Shown in pieces: positions 1-8,188 of a DNA stretch of 64,000 nucleotides. The translations under genes were made by a program, and so were the position numbers. The DNA lies in NCBI GenBank assembly GCA_016193485.1, contig JACPRZ010000043.1, forward strand, positions 32,944-96,943, written 5' to 3'. The notes beneath the pieces were generated by a model. It did not search any database and was not told the origin of the DNA. It saw only the letters and a list, made by a program, of their open reading frames with translations. The stretch comes from Bacteroidota bacterium (GTDB lineage Bacteria; Bacteroidota; Bacteroidia; JACPRZ01). Each line of letters opens with the position of its first letter. Within the stretch, counting starts at the first letter, position 1.

Positions 1-564
1 AGAATCAAGGTCTGAAAACGGTTTGCCTGTTCCAATTGCGGCCGTAGCAACATTAAATCCTCTCAGTGCGGAAACATAATCAATGGAGGCCCATTCCGGA
101 ATATGAATTCCGTTCAACGAACCGATCCTGATGGAATCAAGCAGTCCTGTAAAATAATCGGACCATGATACGGCTACGGTTACATTGCCTACGGCATATT
201 CCATTATAAGAGCCCATCCGATGATCCATGCAATCAGTTCACCAAAGGCGACATAAGAATAGGTGTACGCGCTTCCCGCCACAGGAACCATTGAGGCGAA
301 CTCGGCATAGGCGAAAGCGGCAAAACCGCACGCAACGGCAGTGAAGATGAAGAGAAAGATTACCCCGGGACCGCCCTCGGAAGATGCAACACCGATAGTG
401 CTGAAAATTCCCGCTCCCACAATAGCAGCAATACCCAAGGATATGAGGTCAACGAGCCGTAAATGCCGCGAAAGCGAAGGATGTCCTGCGTCACCGCCTT
501 TCTCAGCTGATGACTGAAGTATCTGGGCTATCGATTTTTTGCGGAAGAAGCTGCTGATATCCAT
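1..564 (-). CDS. APC-superfamily amino acid permease, N-terminal part (truncated by window edge)
   Basis: Reading the minus strand from the ATG at 564 gives 188 codons with no stop up to the window edge. The product starts MDISSFFRKKSIAQ, followed by a hydrophilic stretch (HPSLSRHLRLVDL) and then SLGIAAIVGAGIFSTIG. The GAGIF signature in the first membrane helix is the substrate-backbone binding loop of APC-family transporters. Helices continue through FAAFAYAEFASMVPVAGSAYTYSY and a GELIAWIIGWALIMEY segment, typical of the cationic amino acid transporter (CAT/YfnA-like) branch. It would import amino acids across the inner membrane; the substrate cannot be read from this fragment. A -7-like box TACCTTAG lies 72 bp upstream. 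Confidence 0.88.
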   Translation of the reverse strand, partial: MDISSFFRKKSIAQILQSSAEKGGDAGHPSLSRHLRLVDLISLGIAAIVGAGIFSTIGVASSEGGPGVIFLFIFTAVACGFAAFAYAEFASMVPVAGSAYTYSYVAFGELIAWIIGWALIMEYAVGNVTVAVSWSDYFTGLLDSIRIGSLNGIHIPEWASIDYVSALRGFNVATAAIGTGKPFSDLDS

Positions 565-635
565 AAAATAAATCGTTGCTGCATGAATGTTAAGCTCTCC
601 GGAATTACAATGAGAATGCAAATGGTTAAAGGGGG

Positions 636-643
636 CTAAGGTA
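636..643 (-). promoter_or_regulatory. Candidate -7 promoter box (TACCTTAG) for the permease gene
   Basis: On the minus strand the sequence is TACCTTAG, one mismatch from the Bacteroidota -7 consensus TAnnTTTG. The same variant precedes cdd at 11887-11894. No convincing -33 element is visible. Confidence 0.35.
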
Positions 644-711
644 AAGAAAAGATGATTATTTTTACGAAATAATTAACGACCACTGAAATAATGTGGAATA
701 TGAGGAGGACA

Positions 712-735
712 ATGGATTACCACTTTTTCCTATGA
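712..735 (+). other. Possible 7-codon leader ORF overlapping the glycosyltransferase start
   Basis: ATG at 712 follows AGGAGG (703-708) with normal spacing and encodes MDYHFFL then TGA at 733-735. The TGA overlaps the ATG at 732-734 of the glycosyltransferase. This could be a translational-coupling leader, or chance; Bacteroidota depend only weakly on Shine-Dalgarno sequences. Confidence 0.3.
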
Positions 736-2264
736 AGTTTATTATTTCTTACTGGGAAAACCACCCGTTAAGGTGCATCATCCTGCTTGCTCTCTTTTTC
801 AGGACATTGTCGGTGATTTTTTCAAAAGGATATGGTATGCATGACGACCATTTCTTGGTTTTGGAAGCAGCCCAGGCGTGGGTTGACAATAGCAGCAATA
901 ACAACTGGTTGCCATGGAACAACCCTGACCCGAAACCTTCAGGGCACAGCTTTTTTTATGTGGGGATGCATTTTCTTATTTTATATTTTTTAAAATGGAT
1001 TGGATTTACCGGTCCGCAGGGCAAGATGTACATAGTGCGCTTATTGCATGCCCTTTTTTCACTGCTTACCGTTTTCCTCACCTACCGGATCACATTGAAA
1101 ATTTCAGATAAAAAAACAGCTAACCGCGTTGGTTTGCTCCATGCCGTTTTATGGTTCATGCCGTTTTTAAGCGTGAGGAACCTGGTAGAGGTCGTATGCA
1201 TTCCTTTTATGCTTTTCTCACTTTGGAAATTAATGAACACTGACCGGAAAAAATATTTATGGCAGGTATTTGTAGCCGGGTTTATCATTGGATTAGGAGT
1301 ATCCGTCAGGTTCCAGGTTATCTTCTTTGCCTGCGGTGCAGGGTTGGTTTTCCTGTTGAAGAAGCAAATAAAAGAATGTATCATCTATGGTTCAGGACTA
1401 TTTTTATCGTTAGTGGCCATTCAGGGCACTGTGGATTTTTTGATGTGGGGACGCCCCTTTGCCGAGTTGACGGAATATATCCGGTATAATCTTGAAGGTG
1501 AAAATAAAGTGTTTGCCGGGCATTGGTATCAATACATGCTGCTTCTTGGCGGAATATTGCTTCCCCCGGTGTCTATTTTCATATTGGCAGGATATTTTCT
1601 TTCCTTCAGGAAGCATCTTATTATTTTTTTACCAGCGCTTGTATTTATTGTTTTTCACAGTTATTTTCCAAACAAACAGGAACGATTCATTTTGCCCGTA
1701 GTGCCGTTTGTATTAATTGCCGGCATGTGCGGATGGAACGAATTTATTTCAGGATCTGCCTTTTGGAAGAAAAGAAAAAAAATAATCTCAGCATGCTGGG
1801 TGATTTTCTGGACCATCAATACAATCCTTTTGCTGGTGATTTCGGTGACTTATACAAAGAAATCTATGGTTGAATCCATGTCGTACCTTTCAAAATATGT
1901 CAATATTAATTCCATAGTTAGTGAAAACACCAATGATAATTCATACAGAATGCTTCCGTTATATTACCTGGGGCAATGGCCGGCAATACATTATATTACT
2001 CAAACCAATACTGCTGATGATTTTAAGCCATACCTTGAAGATTTGAGAGCCGCAAAACGTCCATTACCTGATTTTATTCTCTTTTTTGATACGGCTGGCT
2101 TAGTCCGTAGGATCCAAAACATGAAAATATTATTTCCGGGAATACAACATGAAAAAACAATTCACCCCGGTTTTATTGACGATCTGATGCGCAGATTAAA
2201 TCCAAACAATAAAAATTATACGGTTGTCATATATAGCACTAACGAAGGAAGCCAAAAGAATTAA
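732..2264 (+). CDS. Membrane glycosyltransferase, GT22 (Alg9/PIG-B mannosyltransferase-like) family
   Basis: Polytopic protein of about 510 residues with about 9-10 membrane helices. Soon after the first helix it has an acidic loop (GYGMHDDHF), where GT-C enzymes keep the catalytic acidic pair, and later NKQERFILPVVPF, matching the GT22 motif (H/N)KxxRF(I/L)xPxxP. By family it would use a lipid-linked sugar donor and act on the periplasmic face; the acceptor is unknown. The reading frame can open at a GTG at 693, but the ATG at 732 (MKFIISYW) is preferred because the first helix follows directly. An AGGAGG at 703-708 precedes a tiny out-of-frame ORF at 712-735 whose stop overlaps this ATG, suggesting coupling. 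It stands alone between unrelated genes. Confidence 0.75.
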   Translation: MKFIISYWENHPLRCIILLALFFRTLSVIFSKGYGMHDDHFLVLEAAQAWVDNSSNNNWLPWNNPDPKPSGHSFFYVGMHFLILYFLKWIGFTGPQGKMYIVRLLHALFSLLTVFLTYRITLKISDKKTANRVGLLHAVLWFMPFLSVRNLVEVVCIPFMLFSLWKLMNTDRKKYLWQVFVAGFIIGLGVSVRFQVIFFACGAGLVFLLKKQIKECIIYGSGLFLSLVAIQGTVDFLMWGRPFAELTEYIRYNLEGENKVFAGHWYQYMLLLGGILLPPVSIFILAGYFLSFRKHLIIFLPALVFIVFHSYFPNKQERFILPVVPFVLIAGMCGWNEFISGSAFWKKRKKIISACWVIFWTINTILLLVISVTYTKKSMVESMSYLSKYVNINSIVSENTNDNSYRMLPLYYLGQWPAIHYITQTNTADDFKPYLEDLRAAKRPLPDFILFFDTAGLVRRIQNMKILFPGIQHEKTIHPGFIDDLMRRLNPNNKNYTVVIYSTNEGSQKN

Positions 2265-2272
2265 ATTTGTTC

Positions 2273-2854
2273 TCACCATTTATCCTTATTATCTTCAACG
2301 GGATTGCTTCCCATGTGATTCTTTAACTTTTCAATCAGATCTTTTGCATACGCATCCGTCTGGATAAGGTACTGTTCATACTGAACGCTGTAAAGTTTGG
2401 ATGACTTATCCTGCCACTTTTCTATGGGAATACTTGACGTTTGAAGCCAGTTGAATTTTGTAAGTTCATATTTATACCGTTTATCCTTTACATAAACGAG
2501 GATTGTATAAGAGACATTTCCGGCATCGGTATCCACTCCTTTTTTATGTTTATTGAAAATTTTGTACCGTGCGATACCCTGTATCATTCCGTTTTCAGGA
2601 TCCTGTTTACGGATGACATCCGTTGGATTTTTATAGAATTTTTTATACCAAGCAAGCGCCTTATCGTAGAGTTCCTGCTGCGTTCCGTCACAGAGAACCA
2701 CTTCGGTGTAGGTGATCAGTTTGGTATCCGCATTGACCGGCATTTCGGGAACGATTGTTGCATCTTCCTTTTCTTTATTTTTCTGGGCGAATAAGGAATA
2801 ATTTAACACAAGTACCAGGACAGCGGATGCCGGAAATAAATAAATTGATCTCAT
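2273..2854 (-). CDS. Exported DUF4468 (TBP-like fold) protein
   Basis: About 193 residues. From the ATG at 2854 (MRSIYLFPASAVLVLVLNYSLFAQ) there is a clear signal peptide. The body has the DUF4468 pattern: a ...TEVVLCDGTQQELYDKALAWYKKFYK segment, then a GMIQGIARYKIF strand, a VSYTILVYVKDKRYKYELT strand pair, and a C-terminal helix. Members are periplasmic or lipoprotein-like proteins of unknown function in Bacteroidota. The upstream in-frame TTG at 2872 overlaps the -7 box TAACTTTG (2870-2877), so the ATG at 2854 is the better start. It is convergent with the glycosyltransferase, with only 8 bp between the stops. Confidence 0.8.
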   Translation of the reverse strand: MRSIYLFPASAVLVLVLNYSLFAQKNKEKEDATIVPEMPVNADTKLITYTEVVLCDGTQQELYDKALAWYKKFYKNPTDVIRKQDPENGMIQGIARYKIFNKHKKGVDTDAGNVSYTILVYVKDKRYKYELTKFNWLQTSSIPIEKWQDKSSKLYSVQYEQYLIQTDAYAKDLIEKLKNHMGSNPVEDNKDKW

Positions 2855-2869
2855 AAGAAAAATTTTATT

Positions 2870-2877
2870 CAAAGTTA
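2870..2877 (-). promoter_or_regulatory. -7 promoter box TAACTTTG for the DUF4468 gene
   Basis: Minus-strand TAACTTTG matches TAnnTTTG exactly and ends 15 bp before the ATG at 2854, leaving a very short 5' leader. Confidence 0.5.
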
Positions 2878-2895
2878 GATAAATCCGTGATGTCT

Positions 2896-4167
2896 TTAAC
2901 TTTTTAAATAACTCATGATTTTTTCAATTATTCTTTTCGTTGCCCCCGCATTATTCCTTACATAATGTTTACACATCAGTCCCGCCATTTTTAATATCAT
3001 CTCGTTCTGCATGAGGAAGCGGATCCGGTCTTCAAACTCACGGTAATTATTTACCGGGAATGCTCCTCCTGATTCCACGAGGTCGGTCGCTTCGCGGAAT
3101 TTTTGATGGTTAGGACCAATCACTACCGGTTTTTCCCACACTGCCGCTTCAAGAATGTTGTGAATTCCTTTTCCGAATCCTCCACCGATATAGACAATGG
3201 AAGCATAACGGTACAGAGAAGATAAATGACCGATGGAATCAATGATCAGAACTTTTGCCCCGCTGATGTCTGAAGTTTCCGCTTTTGAAAAAACAACCGA
3301 AGGCGCTTTTATTGATGACTGCAGTTTTTTAATGCGGGCGGGAACAATTTCATGGGGAGCGATTATTATTTTCAGGCGCGTGAAGAGTTCATGATATTCG
3401 GTGCCGGACTTAGAACAGTTGATTAGTTTTGCAAATAAATTTTCATCTTCGGGCCAGGTGCTGCCGGCTACAAGCACAAAACTGTTCATGATAAACTCTT
3501 CAATAAGCGGAAATAATTTTTTCCTATGAGCAATTTCAAGCACCCTGTCAAACCGGGTATCACCGCTGTATTCAACATTGGAAAAACCTTTGCTGCGCAT
3601 CATCAGAACCGCCTGGTTGGTTTGGAGGAAAATAGATGTAATCTTTTTCAGAACAGGTAAAAACCATTTACCATACCACCTGAAAAAAAACTGGTTTTCC
3701 CTGAAATTTCCCGAAATGATAAAATGGGGAATATTCTTTTCCTGGAGAGCATTCAGGTAGTGATACCATAATTCATATTTTACAAAGAAAACAATGCGGG
3801 GATTGACAATTTCCATGAACCGTTTCGCATTGCTTCGGCTGTCAAAGGGCAGATAAAAAACATAATCGGCACCCGGGTAATTCTTTCTGACCTCATAACC
3901 GGAAGGGGAAAAAAAAGTGAGAAGAATTTTGTAATCAGGATATGTTTTCCGGAATTCTTCCATTACCGGCCTGCCCTGCTCAAATTCACCCAGCGATGCG
4001 CAGTGAAACCAAATATTTTTGGATTCATTATGAAAAGAATCCTCTAATATCCGGAAAATATCTTTTCTTCCTTCAACCCATTTTCTTGCTTTTACATTAA
4101 AAAGGGAAGAAAAATTAATTGCCAGATAATAGAATTGGGTTACGAGGGTGTAAAAAAATAATCCCAC
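2896..4167 (-). CDS. waaA: 3-deoxy-D-manno-octulosonic acid (Kdo) transferase
   Basis: Inner-membrane enzyme that adds Kdo from CMP-Kdo to lipid A precursors (GT30, GT-B fold). A short N-terminal hydrophobic anchor (GLFFYTLVTQFYYLAI) is followed by the family signature IWFHCASLGEFEQGRPVMEEF, then LLTFFSPSGYE, and a C-terminal donor-binding half with VYIGGGFGKGIHNILEAAVWEKPVVIGPN. The frame is open up to a TTG at 4248, but a perfect -7 box lies inside that extension at 4190-4197. The GTG at 4167 (VGLFFYTLV) is therefore the likely start and gives 423 residues, the usual length for the family. Gene identity is certain; the start is inferred. Confidence 0.93.
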   Translation of the reverse strand: MGLFFYTLVTQFYYLAINFSSLFNVKARKWVEGRKDIFRILEDSFHNESKNIWFHCASLGEFEQGRPVMEEFRKTYPDYKILLTFFSPSGYEVRKNYPGADYVFYLPFDSRSNAKRFMEIVNPRIVFFVKYELWYHYLNALQEKNIPHFIISGNFRENQFFFRWYGKWFLPVLKKITSIFLQTNQAVLMMRSKGFSNVEYSGDTRFDRVLEIAHRKKLFPLIEEFIMNSFVLVAGSTWPEDENLFAKLINCSKSGTEYHELFTRLKIIIAPHEIVPARIKKLQSSIKAPSVVFSKAETSDISGAKVLIIDSIGHLSSLYRYASIVYIGGGFGKGIHNILEAAVWEKPVVIGPNHQKFREATDLVESGGAFPVNNYREFEDRIRFLMQNEMILKMAGLMCKHYVRNNAGATKRIIEKIMSYLKS

Positions 4168-4189
4168 TGGAGAATTGAAAGATGAAGAG

Positions 4190-4197
4190 CAAAGGTA
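4190..4197 (-). promoter_or_regulatory. -7 promoter box TACCTTTG for waaA
   Basis: Minus-strand TACCTTTG followed by CTCTTC, a very common Bacteroidota promoter form. It lies 23 bp before the GTG at 4167 and inside the longer open frame, which is why the shorter start is chosen. Confidence 0.55.
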
Positions 4198-4240
4198 TGA
4201 AAAGGAAGCAGGGAGAACCGGAGGTAATATCCGGTTGAAA

Positions 4241-4717
4241 TTATTCAACCAGCAATTCTCCCGCAGATATTATTATATTTTCCACAATAATATTATACTG
4301 GTAATTTCCTTTTGCAAGGTTTCCCCTGTCAACAATAATCTTATTTCCGTTTATCGGTTGACTGCCAATTTCTTTTCCCTGCACGTCAAAAATTTTAAAA
4401 TCACCCTGAATTTCTTTTCTTAAAGTAATAACAGCCCTATTTGAAAACGGGTTTGGATAAATATATGCGAAGTTTTTTATTATCCGGTCATCAATTGAAG
4501 TTCCGGCAGGATTAAACTCCCAGAAATCGTTGTAAGAAATCCCGAAATTTTCATCTCCGGTACCCACATATCCTTTATCACCGATGGAAAATCCAGCGGC
4601 AAACGCTCTTCCCATACCCCCGAAATCGTGTTTTTGTATCCATTTATTTTGGGCTATAGCCCAAATACATGTGATTAAGACGGTAATCACGGTAAACACC
4701 AATTGTTTTGTTTTCAT
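4241..4717 (-). CDS. Secreted protein with one Kelch-like unit and a T9SS type A sorting domain
   Basis: 158 residues: signal peptide MKTKQLVFTVITVLITCIWAIAQ, then a single Kelch-like motif (WIQKHDFGGMGRAFAAGFSI, GDKGYVGTG..., NDFWEFNPA). The last about 75 residues form a type A T9SS sorting domain (IYPNPFSNRAVITL, FKIFDVQGKEI, LAKGNYQYNIIV). Family members normally carry five or more Kelch units forming a propeller; one unit cannot close a propeller. This looks like an internally deleted relative that kept its export signals. It should be secreted through the outer membrane by the T9SS. Its stop lies 73 bp before the waaA start; whether it is functional is open. Confidence 0.8.
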   Translation of the reverse strand: MKTKQLVFTVITVLITCIWAIAQNKWIQKHDFGGMGRAFAAGFSIGDKGYVGTGDENFGISYNDFWEFNPAGTSIDDRIIKNFAYIYPNPFSNRAVITLRKEIQGDFKIFDVQGKEIGSQPINGNKIIVDRGNLAKGNYQYNIIVENIIISAGELLVE

Positions 4718-4922
4718 AAATGCTGAAGTTAAATATGTAAGTCCAATCAGAATAAAACCGGGCGAATATACTAAAAATTCAAGAAAAGCAAACCGGATTA
4801 TTTCATTTCAATCAAGAATTCTCAAGGGGATATTATTTTATTTTCCGTTTCCTGAAAGAAAACCGATTTCGGATAAGCGAACAAAATGGGACAGTAGAAA
4901 AATCCGCCCTTCATTATTTCCC

Positions 4923-6311
4923 TTAATACCCCAGCACTTTCAACATTGATTTGGCGCTTTGCTCTTTGGCAAAAAGTTTGGTCGTCCATTCGTTGCCTCC
5001 GTTGCGGTTTATCAGCACATGTTTCGGGGAAGGAATCAGGCAATGTTTTATCCCTCCATAACCGCTCAGCGATTCCTGGTATGCGCCCGTATGGAAGAAA
5101 CCGATGTAAAGCGGTTCTTTATCGGTAGGCCGGGGTAAATACACTTCATTGATATGCTCTTCGGAGATGTAATAATCCTGTCCGTCACAACTCAGCCCGC
5201 CCAGGTTTACTTTCTGACATTCCTTATCCCAGTGGTTAATGGCCAGAAGGATGAACCTGCGCTGTATGCCCCATATATCGGGAACGGTGGTGATGAATGA
5301 ATTATCTATCATGTACCATGTCTCACGGTCGTTCTGCTGCTTGATATCCACAATACCGTAGATATTGGCACCGCTTTCACCGGCTGTAAAACTGCCGAAT
5401 TCAGTAAAGATGTTTGGTTCGGGTATCCTGCGCTGCTTGCAGTATTTTTTTATCTGCATCACGATCTGGTCAATCATGTACTCGTAGTCAAATTCAAAAC
5501 CCAGCGAATTCCGGATTGGTAACCCCCCCCCGATGTTAAGCGAATCAAGTGACGGACATACCTGCTTGAGCCGGTAATATATGTTCAGTGTTTTTGACAG
5601 TTCGCTCCAGTAATAGATAGTATCGCGGATGCCGGTATTGATGAAAAAATGCAGCATCTTCAGTTCAAACTTGGGATTATCTTTTATCACTTCATTATAG
5701 TAATCAATAATATCAATGTACCGGATGCCTAGACGCGATGTATAAAAATCGTAGGTAGGTTCTTCTTCTGATGCAATGCGGATGCCAAGTTTGCAGTTGC
5801 GCTTCAGGTATTTTTTATAAAATTCAATTTCTTTTTTATTATCCAGCACCGGAATGATGTTTTCAAACCCGTCATTGATAAGATCCGAAATATATTTAGT
5901 GTAAACGGGTAATTTAAAACCGTTGCAGATAATATAATGCTGTTTGTTAATTAATCCGTTTTCAAAAAGTTTTCTGATCAGGGGAATATCAAATGCCGAG
6001 GATGTTTCAATATGTCCGTCATTTTTAATAACCTCTTCAAGCACAAATGAAAAATGGGAACTCTTGGTGCAGTAACAGTACGTATAACTACCTTTGTAGT
6101 CGGCTTTGGCCATTGCCACATTAAAAAGCCGTTTCGCTTTTTGTATCTGGTCGCCTATTTTAGGCAGGTAGGAGAGTTTCAGGGGGGTGCCATATTGTTC
6201 AATAACATCCATCAGGGGTATCCCGTTAAAATGGAGATCGTTATCAATCACCTCAAACCCTTCCTGCGGGAAATCATAGGTTTGCTTGATAAGGTCAATA
6301 TATGTATTCAT
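4923..6311 (-). CDS. speA: Biosynthetic arginine decarboxylase (PLP, alanine-racemase-fold type)
   Basis: 462 residues of the fold-III PLP decarboxylase family, of the compact arginine decarboxylase type typical of Bacteroidota. It converts arginine to agmatine, the entry to polyamine synthesis. Visible motifs: YTYCYCTKSSHFSFV near the N terminus (PLP-lysine region, K about residue 83), HIETSSAFD, LNIGGGLPIRNS (phosphate-binding Gly loop, encoded across a run of nine C on the plus strand), FTEFGSFTAGESG, and LSCDGQDYY with the active-site Cys-Asp near the C terminus. A -7 box TACATTTG sits at 6381-6388. The gene is divergent from an arginase/agmatinase-family gene, a metabolically logical pairing. 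Confidence 0.88.
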   Translation of the reverse strand: MNTYIDLIKQTYDFPQEGFEVIDNDLHFNGIPLMDVIEQYGTPLKLSYLPKIGDQIQKAKRLFNVAMAKADYKGSYTYCYCTKSSHFSFVLEEVIKNDGHIETSSAFDIPLIRKLFENGLINKQHYIICNGFKLPVYTKYISDLINDGFENIIPVLDNKKEIEFYKKYLKRNCKLGIRIASEEEPTYDFYTSRLGIRYIDIIDYYNEVIKDNPKFELKMLHFFINTGIRDTIYYWSELSKTLNIYYRLKQVCPSLDSLNIGGGLPIRNSLGFEFDYEYMIDQIVMQIKKYCKQRRIPEPNIFTEFGSFTAGESGANIYGIVDIKQQNDRETWYMIDNSFITTVPDIWGIQRRFILLAINHWDKECQKVNLGGLSCDGQDYYISEEHINEVYLPRPTDKEPLYIGFFHTGAYQESLSGYGGIKHCLIPSPKHVLINRNGGNEWTTKLFAKEQSAKSMLKVLGY

Positions 6312-6380
6312 GTAAGAAAGAAGTAAGCCCGGTTGGCTGGTTTCTCATCAAAGTAAAACACCCGGTTGTTAAAAAGTCGG

Positions 6381-6388
6381 CAAATGTA
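6381..6388 (-). promoter_or_regulatory. -7 promoter box TACATTTG for speA
   Basis: Exact TAnnTTTG on the minus strand, 70 bp upstream of the speA ATG, in the 239-bp divergent spacer 6312-6550. Nothing equally convincing was found for the plus-strand gene. Confidence 0.5.
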
Positions 6389-6550
6389 GTTAATTTACTT
6401 TTGAAAAATATTCGTTAAAACCGGAATATTATTAACAATTGCCATTTTGTCTTGTACATTCTTTTCATCCTTAATTTTCCTGATAAACCTTTTACTATCA
6501 CTTTTTTTGTTAATATCCTGTTGGAATAAATAAAAAACCGGGTTGTCTTT

Positions 6551-7513
6551 ATGGCACAAATGAAAAATATCAGAATAGTTGAAGTAAAATCGGAGATCGG
6601 TGCCGGTACCCGTGGTTCCGGGCTTGGCATTGATGCAGTAAAAGTGGCTGCTCTTGATTTCGGCAGTTTGTTTTTTAAACGGTATAAGTCGGTTGAAATT
6701 CCTGATGAGAATAAACTCCTTTTTGAGCCGGTAAAGTTCCTTTACGCCAAGCGTATCAGCGGATTGCTCGCCATGTATGAAAAGGTAAGCCGTGAAATAC
6801 AGCGGATACTTGTAGAAAAACAATCCTTCCCGATAGTAATTGAAGGTGACCATAGTACGACCGGTGCGACCGTAACGGGTATCAAAATGGCATATCCGGA
6901 TAAGCGGATCGGATTGATCTGGATTGACGCGCATGCCGACCTCCATTCGCCCTGGACTACCCCTTCGGGTAATCTTCATGGAATGGTGCTGGGGGCACTT
7001 TTAGGAGATGACAACTTGGAACAAAAAATAAACCAGCCGGATGAGGAAACCATTACGCTCTGGAATCAACTGAAAAATTTCGGAACCGGAGCGCCAAAAA
7101 TCCTTCCATCCGATATGATTTATGTAGGGCTGCGAGATATGGAACAACAGGAGCAGTCCCTGATTTCAAAATACAACATTAAAAATTTTTCGGTAAACGA
7201 GATCCGTAAAAGAGGTGTGGAGCGCGATGCGGTAATGGCGCTCAATGTTCTTGATCATTGTGACATGATACATGTTTCGTTTGATGTGGATTGCATTGAC
7301 CCCGTTCATTCCAAAGGCACCGGAACGCCTGCTCCGGGCGGCTTATCGGATAAGGAAGCCGGTAATTTCATCGCTCAACTGATGACAAGCCCGAAAGTTT
7401 GTTCCTTTGATATGGCCGAAATAAACCCGACACTGGATAAGGAAAACGAAATGGCGGAGATTGGATTTGAAATACTTCAGAAAGTGACCAATAAACTTAC
7501 CACTTATTTCTGA
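6551..7513 (+). CDS. Arginase/agmatinase-family ureohydrolase
   Basis: 320 residues. The Mn2+-ligand motifs are all present: EGDHSTTGA (H101), WIDAHADLH (D126, H128, D130) and SFDVDCIDP (D246, D248). The loop TTPSGNLHGM resembles the arginase substrate loop (SGNLHG) more than agmatinase, but placement opposite arginine decarboxylase fits agmatine hydrolysis to putrescine plus urea. Substrate is therefore undecided. ATGs at 6551 and 6560 are both possible starts. The cysH frame follows within 10 bp, so the two are probably co-transcribed. Confidence 0.85.
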   Translation: MAQMKNIRIVEVKSEIGAGTRGSGLGIDAVKVAALDFGSLFFKRYKSVEIPDENKLLFEPVKFLYAKRISGLLAMYEKVSREIQRILVEKQSFPIVIEGDHSTTGATVTGIKMAYPDKRIGLIWIDAHADLHSPWTTPSGNLHGMVLGALLGDDNLEQKINQPDEETITLWNQLKNFGTGAPKILPSDMIYVGLRDMEQQEQSLISKYNIKNFSVNEIRKRGVERDAVMALNVLDHCDMIHVSFDVDCIDPVHSKGTGTPAPGGLSDKEAGNFIAQLMTSPKVCSFDMAEINPTLDKENEMAEIGFEILQKVTNKLTTYF

Positions 7514-7519
7514 TGATTG

Positions 7520-8182
7520 ATGTCTGCTGATATTTCCTATATTGAATACAAGATTTCTGATTATAAAAACAGGGGTCTGAAAATTTTTGCAACCTCATCT
7601 TTCCAGACGCAGAGCGTTGTGCTGATGCACATCTTGAGCCGGATTGACCGTTCGATCCCTGTTTTTTTTCTGAACACGGGATATCTTTTTCCTGAAACGC
7701 TTGACTACCGGGATCAAATAAAAAAAATGTTCGGATTGACGGTAATTGACCTCGTATCACCGGTTCCGAAAAGCATGCAGAAAGATGACCGCGGGAACCT
7801 GCTCTTTACATCCGATCCCGATCACTGCTGCCAGTTAAATAAGACCGAACCGATGGAATCCGTATTATCGGAATATGATGTATGGATCAGCGGAGTGCGT
7901 GCCGAACAGAGCGATGCGCGCAGGATGATGAGGGAAGAGGAAGCGGCTCCTAAAAATGTTTTGCGCTTTCACCCGCTGATCAAATGGAGAATTGCCGATA
8001 TTTACGAATATATTCGGGAATACAGGTTGCCGAAACATCCGCTGGAAGAATTGGGATATGCGAGCATAGGTTGCGAACCATGCACGCGGAAACCCGGGCC
8101 GGACGGAAATGAGAGATCGGGACGGTGGTTCGGGTTGAAAAAAACTGAATGCGGGCTGCATACGGAACTGGTGAAGAAATAA
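7520..8182 (+). CDS. cysH: Phosphoadenylyl/adenylyl-sulfate reductase (4Fe-4S type)
   Basis: 220 residues. Reduces APS or PAPS to sulfite in assimilatory sulfate reduction using thioredoxin or glutaredoxin. Key residues: SSFQTQSVVL near the N terminus (PP-loop-like nucleotide site), CC at 103-104 and CEPC at 185-188 (the four cysteines of a [4Fe-4S] cluster), and the C-terminal ECGLH with catalytic C211. The cluster cysteines point to APS as substrate. The ATG at 7520 is preferred over the TTG at 7517. No cysD/N or sulfite reductase genes are nearby, which is unusual; its neighbours are a ureohydrolase and a sugar epimerase. Confidence 0.92.
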   Translation: MSADISYIEYKISDYKNRGLKIFATSSFQTQSVVLMHILSRIDRSIPVFFLNTGYLFPETLDYRDQIKKMFGLTVIDLVSPVPKSMQKDDRGNLLFTSDPDHCCQLNKTEPMESVLSEYDVWISGVRAEQSDARRMMREEEAAPKNVLRFHPLIKWRIADIYEYIREYRLPKHPLEELGYASIGCEPCTRKPGPDGNERSGRWFGLKKTECGLHTELVKK

Positions 8183-8188
8183 ACGCTG

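Noticed and set aside
6395..6979. Minus-strand frame of 194 codons at the ureohydrolase start
   Set aside because: Lies opposite a clear conserved gene, shows no family resemblance, and crosses the speA promoter region.
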